NCBI GenBank assembly: GCA_964228145.1
Contig: CAXQZJ010000060.1
Location: 1 to 5,892 of the forward strand
DNA length: 5,892 bases
Source: Pseudobowmanella sp964228145
GTDB lineage: Bacteria > Pseudomonadota > Gammaproteobacteria > Enterobacterales > Alteromonadaceae
Reading direction: 5' to 3'
The notes beneath the pieces are model-generated. The model worked only from the letters and a program-made list of their open reading frames with translations. It searched no databases and was not told where the DNA came from. The translations under genes and the position numbers were made by a program. Shown here piece by piece: positions 4,871 through 5,892 of the stretch; the stretch's first letter is position 1; every line of letters begins with the position of its first letter.

Positions 4871-5892
4871 TCATGATACCGGGACGTTAGTGGTATCCGG
4901 TTTGAACAACGACCAGCTTATGTAACACAGCGCCACCAGTGCCAAAAAGAAGCAGTAATACACATAAGGAATCAACGCCGTTGGTGCAATGCTAAAACTG
5001 GCAGCGAGCAATAGCGCCTGCGCACCATACGGCAGTAACCCCTGTACTATGCAGGAAAAAATATCCAATAAACTAGCACTGCGTTTAGGCGAGATATCAC
5101 CATGCTCAGCCAGCTTCTTTGCGGTATCACCTGCCACGATGATCGATACTGTATTGTTGGCAACACACGCATTGGTAATCGAAATCAGACCGGCAATGGC
5201 CAGACTGTGACTGGCTTGATTTCGCTGCGACAAGCGGGCCGCCAGTTTTTGCAATGACACGACAATAAATTGCAAGCCCCCTTGACGGCGCATGAGTTCA
5301 CCCAGGCCTCCCATTAGCAGCGACAGTAAGAAAATCTCCTGCATCTGAGAAAAACCTGTATAAATATCCTGGCCGATATTACTCAGGGCATAGTCAGCTT
5401 GCCAAACGCCCATAACCACACTGGCTATGATACCCAGCAGCAAAACAGCAAACACGTTGACCCCACTGATCGCCAATAGCAATATCAGCACATAGGGCAA
5501 CGCTAACCAGGGATTCGCAGCTTCAACAACAGAGTTTTGTGATGTTGGCGATAACCCGGCGAGCAATAATAGTGTTATCAAGGCGGCTGGCAGAGCAAAG
5601 CGCAAGTTTTCAATCAGTTTGTCGCGCATTTCACAGCCCTGGGTACGGGTCGCGGCGATCGTGGTATCGGAGATAATCGACAAGTTATCACCAAAGATCG
5701 CACCGCTCATCAACACACCTGCCATCAAGGGCGCAGGAATACCGGTCGCCTCACATATGCCCAGTCCTATCGGCGCCATCGCCGCAAGTGTGCCCATGGA
5801 CGTGCCCATTGCCGTAGCGACAAATGCCGCGAGCAAGAAAATACCGGGCAACACCCATTGTTCGGGGATAAGACTCAATCCCAGCGCGACAG
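4871..5892 (-). CDS. NhaC-family Na+/H+ antiporter, C-terminal part (N-terminus beyond window)
   Basis: The frame is open through the right edge, giving about 339 residues down to the TGA at 4873-4871. Counting from the TTG at 5878 as residue 1, the sequence holds ATAMGTSMGTLAAMAPIG (21-38) and SGAIFGDNLSIISDTTIAAT (58-77). The GTS-GT and GD-x5-SDTT segments are hallmarks of NhaC-type inner-membrane antiporters (Na_H_antiporter family), which exchange sodium for protons. A second half contains ITNACVANNTVSIIVAGDTA (234-253), a related discontinuous-helix segment. About eight to nine membrane helices are visible. Full NhaC proteins are roughly 450 residues or more, so around 100 or more N-terminal residues are missing. 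The codons just before TTG 5878 (reading V-A-L-G) continue the frame, so that TTG is not the real start. Its role would be sodium and pH homeostasis; a substrate other than Na+ is possible, since some relatives exchange other solutes. Confidence 0.88.
   Translation of the reverse strand, partial: VALGLSLIPEQWVLPGIFLLAAFVATAMGTSMGTLAAMAPIGLGICEATGIPAPLMAGVLMSGAIFGDNLSIISDTTIAATRTQGCEMRDKLIENLRFALPAALITLLLLAGLSPTSQNSVVEAANPWLALPYVLILLLAISGVNVFAVLLLGIIASVVMGVWQADYALSNIGQDIYTGFSQMQEIFLLSLLMGGLGELMRRQGGLQFIVVSLQKLAARLSQRNQASHSLAIAGLISITNACVANNTVSIIVAGDTAKKLAEHGDISPKRSASLLDIFSCIVQGLLPYGAQALLLAASFSIAPTALIPYVYYCFFLALVALCYISWSLFKPDTTNVPVS

Noticed and set aside
4875..4897. GATACC/GGTATC hairpin between the converging NAD(P)-binding protein and antiporter genes
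   Set aside because: The stem is only six base pairs, lies inside the antiporter coding end and has no T-tract on either strand; not a supportable terminator.
5876..5878. TTG as the start of the antiporter gene
   Set aside because: The frame stays open to the window edge with hydrophobic codons before it, and the family needs a longer N-terminal half, so the gene is cut by the window.

Overview
The window looks like chromosomal DNA from a free-living, probably marine or aquatic gammaproteobacterium. Moderate GC, strong Shine-Dalgarno sites, a lipoprotein, a NhaC-type sodium/proton antiporter and an exosortase-type (PEP-CTERM-like) surface protein all fit this. No gene fixes the genus, so the placement is inference. 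There are no tRNA or rRNA genes, transposases or CRISPR arrays.

Layout, left to right. (1) Positions 1-44 hold the first codons of a minus-strand HAD-type hydrolase running off the left edge. (2) Positions 45-495 contain no gene but about eight copies, intact to decayed, of a short palindromic repeat with ends of the type GTCATTCC...GGAATCCA, in both orientations. (3) A strong minus-strand terminator at 496-523 closes a 618-residue, eight-helix membrane protein (531-2387, minus) of a family I do not recognise. (4) A 309-bp AT-rich divergent spacer (2388-2696) ends in a well-formed sigma-54 promoter (2644-2659) serving (5) a secreted LamG-like protein with a PEP-CTERM-like tail (2697-3473, plus) and its terminator (3491-3516). 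(6) A thioredoxin-fold lipoprotein with a CxxS active site (3687-4160, minus) has its own likely terminator. It is divergent, across 64 bp, from (7) a TIP30/HTATIP2-like NAD(P)-binding protein (4225-4851, plus). (8) That gene converges, 19 bp away, on a NhaC-family antiporter (4871 to the right edge, minus) whose N-terminus lies outside the window.

Neighbouring genes mostly alternate in strand and several have their own terminators, so they look like separate transcription units rather than an operon or one multi-gene system. The parts most worth a second look are the sigma-54 promoter paired with the exosortase-type surface protein, the unrecognised membrane protein, the repeat cluster whose arms differ between copies yet still pair, and the thioredoxin-like lipoprotein lacking its second active-site cysteine.
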